DNA from: Sphingomonas sp. HITSZ_GF
GTDB lineage: Bacteria; Pseudomonadota; Alphaproteobacteria; Sphingomonadales; Sphingomonadaceae
Length of the DNA: 64,000 nucleotides
NCBI RefSeq assembly: GCF_029543155.1
Contig: NZ_JARQXA010000001.1
Location: forward strand, 558,001 to 622,000
Reading direction: 5' to 3'
Positions within the stretch are counted from its first letter, which is position 1. Every line of letters begins with the position of its first letter. A program made the position numbers and the translations under genes. The notes under the pieces were generated by a model. It worked only from the letters and a program-made list of their open reading frames with translations. It made no database searches and was not told where the DNA came from. Shown here one piece after another: positions 60,702 through 64,000 of the stretch.

Positions 60702-63176
60702 ATGAGCCTTGCTTCGCTTTCGCTGCTGCTTCTGACGAGTACCGCGCCTGCACCTGCCGCTGCGCTGTCCGACGATCCGAAACCCGCCGCCGCGGCCGCT
60801 GCCGAAGGGCAGGACCAGGCCCGGCCAGCGCAGGACGGCGGCGAGATCGTCGTCACCGCGCGCCGCCGCGAGGAGAAGGCGCAGGACGTGCCGATCGCGA
60901 TCTCGGTGATCGGTGGCGCGACGATCGAGAACACCGGCGCGACCAACCTCAACCGCCTGCAGACCTCGCTGCCCGCGGTGCAGTTCTACTCGAGCAACCC
61001 GCGCAATTCCGCCATCAACATCCGCGGTCTGGGCGCGCCGTTCGGCCTCACCAACGACGGCATCGAGCAGGGCGTCGGCTTCTATCTCGACCAGGTCTAT
61101 ATCGGCCGCATCGGCGCCTCGACCTTCGATTTCGTCGATGTCGAGCGGGTCGAGGTGCTGCGCGGCCCCCAGGGCACGCTCTACGGCAAGAACACCACGG
61201 CCGGTGCGATCAACATCACCACCCGCGCACCCAGCTTCACGCCCGAGGCCAAGGTCGAGCTGAGCCTTGGCAACTATGACCTGATCTCGGCCAAGGCCTC
61301 GGTCTCGGGTCCGCTGGTCGATGACAAGCTGGCCATCCGCATCTCGAGCGCCGTCACCAGCCGCCGCGGCACGATCTACAATGTCGCCACCGACGAATAT
61401 GTCCACAAGCAGAGCACCAGCAGCTTCCGCGGCCAGCTCCTGTGGAAGGTCAATGACGATCTCGACCTGACCTTCGCCGGCGACTGGAACCTCCAGAACC
61501 CGGTGTGCTGCGTCCAATATTATGTCCGCACCGGCGCCACCCAGCGCGCGCTGACCCGCCAGTACGCCGCGCTCGCCGCCGCGCTCACTTATGCGCCGCC
61601 CAGCACCGATCCGTTCGACCGCAAGATCGATCTCGATGCCGATCTCAATTCGCGCCAGGAAATCGGCGGTGCCTCACTGGTCGCCAATTGGAACCTGGGC
61701 CCGGCGACGCTGACCTCGGTCACCGCCTGGCGCTATTGGGACTGGCAGCCGAAGAACGACCGCGACTTCGTCGGTCTGCCGATCACCACCGTCTCGCAGA
61801 ACCCGTCGCAGCAGAAGCAGTTCAGCCAGGAACTCCGCCTCAGCTCGAACGGCGACGGCCGGCTCGACTACACGCTCGGCGCCTTCTTCTTCCACCAGAC
61901 GATCGATACCCAGGGCTCGCAGGTCCAGGGTGCCGCGGCGAGCCGCTGGCTGCTCTCGGGAGCCGATGCGCTCAACCCGAATGTGCTTAACGGGCTGACC
62001 TCGACCAACACGATCAATTTCGACAACACCAGCTTCGCGCTGTTCGGCAAGCTCAACTGGGAGCCGCTGGACGGCTTCCACATCCAGCCGGGCCTGCGGC
62101 TGAACTATGACAAGAAGTCGGGCTATTACGACTCCGTCGTCAGCATCCACAACGCGCAGTATAATTTCGACGCCACGGCGGATAACGTCGCGGCGCTGTT
62201 CGCCGCCACCTCGGGCGCGGCGCGCACTACCTTCCAGAACCAGATCAACACGCTGGCGCCGCAGCGCTACAGCCCGCGCTTCAGCGACTGGAACGTCTCG
62301 GGCGACATCACGCTGTCCTACGACGTGGCGCCCGACGTGCACGCCTATGCCACCTATGCGCGCAGCTTCAAATCGGGCGGCATCAACCTCTCGGGCCTGC
62401 CGCTCAACTCGACCAGCACCGGCGTCGATCTCACCACCCAGACGGTGAAGCCGGAGAAGGTCGATCACTTCGAGATCGGCCTGAAGACCCAGTTCCTCGA
62501 TCGCCGCCTGACGATCAACGCGGCAGGCTTCTGGACCGAGATTAGGGACTATCAGGCGACGGTGAACAACAACGCGATCAACGTGATCCGCGGCTATCTC
62601 GCCAATGCCGGCAAGGTCCGTTCGCGTGGTTTCGAATGGGATGCCTCGTTCCGACCCAGCCGGGCGTTCAACGTCTATTTCAACGGCGCCTATACCGACG
62701 CCAAATATATCGACTTCAAGAACGCGCCGTGCCCGCCCGAGCTGAGCGGCGGCACCGCGACCGCGCCCGGCGGGGTCACCGATCCGGCGGGCACGGCGGG
62801 TGGCCGCAGCCCGGCCTATTGCGACATTTCAGGGCAGGTGCTGCCGGGCATTTCCAAATGGTCGCTGAGCTGGGGCGGCGAGGTTCGCCAGCCAGTCGGC
62901 GATGGCGATATCTATCTCGGCTATGACGGCAACTGGCGGTCGAAATTCTCGTCCAACCCGTCGCCCTCGGCCTATACCTGGATCGACGCCTATTCGCTCT
63001 CGAACGTCCGCCTCGGCTGGCGGCGCGTCGATCTCAACATCTATGGCTGGGTGCGCAACCTCTTCGACCAGAACTATTTCGAGCTGCTCTCGACTCAGTC
63101 CGGCAGCACCGGCCTGATCGTGGGGCAGCCGGGAGATCCGAGGACCTATGGCCTGACGATCAGCAAGAGCTTCTGA
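60702..63176 (+). CDS. TonB-dependent receptor
   Basis: Signal peptide, TonB box-like EIVVTARRREEKAQDVPIAI, plug domain with NRLQTSLPAVQFYSSNPRNS, INIRGLGAPFG, VERVEVLRGPQGTLYGKNTT and AGAINITTRAP, and a barrel ending in Phe (TYGLTISKSF). It resembles Sphingomonas iron-siderophore or carbohydrate receptors with unassigned ligand. ATG 60702 has AGGGG 6 nt upstream; in-frame ATGs at 60696, 60699 and 60675 are alternatives. About 824 residues. Confidence 0.93.
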   Translation: MSLASLSLLLLTSTAPAPAAALSDDPKPAAAAAAEGQDQARPAQDGGEIVVTARRREEKAQDVPIAISVIGGATIENTGATNLNRLQTSLPAVQFYSSNPRNSAINIRGLGAPFGLTNDGIEQGVGFYLDQVYIGRIGASTFDFVDVERVEVLRGPQGTLYGKNTTAGAINITTRAPSFTPEAKVELSLGNYDLISAKASVSGPLVDDKLAIRISSAVTSRRGTIYNVATDEYVHKQSTSSFRGQLLWKVNDDLDLTFAGDWNLQNPVCCVQYYVRTGATQRALTRQYAALAAALTYAPPSTDPFDRKIDLDADLNSRQEIGGASLVANWNLGPATLTSVTAWRYWDWQPKNDRDFVGLPITTVSQNPSQQKQFSQELRLSSNGDGRLDYTLGAFFFHQTIDTQGSQVQGAAASRWLLSGADALNPNVLNGLTSTNTINFDNTSFALFGKLNWEPLDGFHIQPGLRLNYDKKSGYYDSVVSIHNAQYNFDATADNVAALFAATSGAARTTFQNQINTLAPQRYSPRFSDWNVSGDITLSYDVAPDVHAYATYARSFKSGGINLSGLPLNSTSTGVDLTTQTVKPEKVDHFEIGLKTQFLDRRLTINAAGFWTEIRDYQATVNNNAINVIRGYLANAGKVRSRGFEWDASFRPSRAFNVYFNGAYTDAKYIDFKNAPCPPELSGGTATAPGGVTDPAGTAGGRSPAYCDISGQVLPGISKWSLSWGGEVRQPVGDGDIYLGYDGNWRSKFSSNPSPSAYTWIDAYSLSNVRLGWRRVDLNIYGWVRNLFDQNYFELLSTQSGSTGLIVGQPGDPRTYGLTISKSF

Positions 63177-63222
63177 GTATCACGGTCTGACCTCCTGCCA
63201 TGGCCGGGGGAGGTTAGGGGAA

Positions 63223-63256
63223 GGGAGGCGGCGCCCGCACCGCCTCCCTTCTTTTT
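63223..63256 (+). terminator. Intrinsic terminator after the TonB receptor
   Basis: GGGAGGCGG (63223-63231) pairs with CCGCCTCCC (63240-63248), followed by TTCTTTTT. Confidence 0.92.
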
Positions 63257-63342
63257 CCCGAAGATATTTCAAGACCGTTTCCGGCGTTTTGAAGCCGGCT
63301 TAACTGCCTCAAGCTATGTTCGTCCTCTATATTGGGGAGATC

Positions 63343-64000
63343 ATGCGGGTAGTCAGGGCATCTGTACCGAGCTTCAGTGGGCCAGGGTTGCTCGCTGCGT
63401 TCGTGTGCGCATGCCAGATCGTCGGTGGCCTGGTCTGGGTGCAGTCGGCAGCCTTCAGCAATGCCGGCTATGCCAATGTCCTGCTGATCGCGTCGCTGTG
63501 CATCTCCGTGCTGGTCGTCTCGCGCCTGCGCATTCCCAATCCGGTCCGGGCAGTGCTGGTCCTCGGCTCGATCATGGTGCTGCTCGGCATCTCGGTTCGC
63601 GGGGACCTCACCGGCGTGAAGACCGTCAGCGAGACAGTGATCTCCGTGCTCGGCAAGCCGGGCAACGACATTCGTCAGCCCGATGAGCAGGCGGTCGGCA
63701 GGGCAAAGGCCAAGGCCGGCGCTGCCCGCGTCGAGCTTGTGGCGGGCGAGGGCGGGGACGGCGGCTGGGCCAATCGCCTCAACAATGAAGCGCGCGCGCG
63801 GATCGAGGGCGGCGCCCCGGCGGAGATCCACGGCAATGTTACGTTGGCCGGTGGCGATGCCGCGCGCCCGCGGATCGGCTGGTCGGTTGCCTGGGCGGGC
63901 GCCACGGTTTCCTGCGGCCGGTTGAGCGCGGTGGCAACCCGACCCGAGGGGCTTACCAACCAGGTGCTCGGTACGTTCCAGCGTTCGCTGGCGCGAACCG
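63343..64000 (+). CDS. Membrane protein of unknown function, 3' end outside window
   Basis: ATG 63343 follows GGGGAGATC, and the frame stays open to the last base, so the C-terminus is missing. The first 90 residues hold three hydrophobic segments (LLAAFVCACQIVGGLVWVQS, YANVLLIASLCISVLVV, AVLVLGSIMVLLGISV). The remainder is soluble with low complexity (GGDGGWANRLNNEARARIEG). About 219 residues are visible. No family was recognised. Confidence 0.75.
   Translation, partial: MRVVRASVPSFSGPGLLAAFVCACQIVGGLVWVQSAAFSNAGYANVLLIASLCISVLVVSRLRIPNPVRAVLVLGSIMVLLGISVRGDLTGVKTVSETVISVLGKPGNDIRQPDEQAVGRAKAKAGAARVELVAGEGGDGGWANRLNNEARARIEGGAPAEIHGNVTLAGGDAARPRIGWSVAWAGATVSCGRLSAVATRPEGLTNQVLGTFQRSLART

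Overview
The window comes from a GC-rich alphaproteobacterium, most probably Sphingomonas or a close relative in the Sphingomonadaceae. The indications are a clustered Entner-Doudoroff pathway (zwf, pgl, edd, glk, eda), many short palindromic repeats between genes of the type common in sphingomonads, a DUF6118 protein beside a Ti-type relaxase, and a large TonB-dependent receptor. This is inferred from protein similarity remembered by family; no search was run.

Positions 1-22178 are accessory DNA, read here as the right-hand part of an integrated conjugative or mobilizable element. From left to right it holds arsenic resistance genes (acr3 end, arsH), an AlpA-type regulator, a roughly 770 bp non-coding stretch with at least eight tight hairpins, a ParB-like protein, a sigma region 4 mini-protein, a fused MNT-HEPN protein, a DUF6602 nuclease-like protein, a coupled pair of unknown proteins, two small TraC/TraD-type proteins, a probable oriT, the relaxase TraA and DUF6118. 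Then come four genes on the minus strand: a SIR2-like protein, a PIN-like protein, a 1453-residue NTPase with a C-terminal nuclease motif, and a DUF3800 protein. This block ends at tRNA-Lys(CTT), a likely attachment site. The four-gene block and the unknown pair are the best candidates for undescribed defence systems.

Positions 22179-64000 look like ordinary chromosome. The rod-shape operon mreB-mreC-mreD-mrdA-rodA is followed by mutL, a secreted S41 protease, two tandem CAP-domain proteins, the ribosomal operon rpsF-rpsR-rplI, fatty acid synthesis genes (fabD, fabG, acpP, fabF) with mltG, a truncated globin, the Entner-Doudoroff cluster, argC, a MarR regulator, secG, pyrG, an XRE regulator divergent from an SDR enzyme, a GFA-type protein, a cyclophilin, a chemoreceptor, a small heat-shock protein with a possible thermosensor leader, a TonB-dependent receptor, and a membrane protein cut by the window end.

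In the chromosomal part REP-like palindromes sit between most neighbouring genes from mltG to the GFA gene, and one copy has been inserted in frame inside mutL. Several strong intrinsic terminators mark transcript ends (rplI, acpP, the ompW-like gene, pyrG, the chemoreceptor, hsp20 and the TonB receptor).
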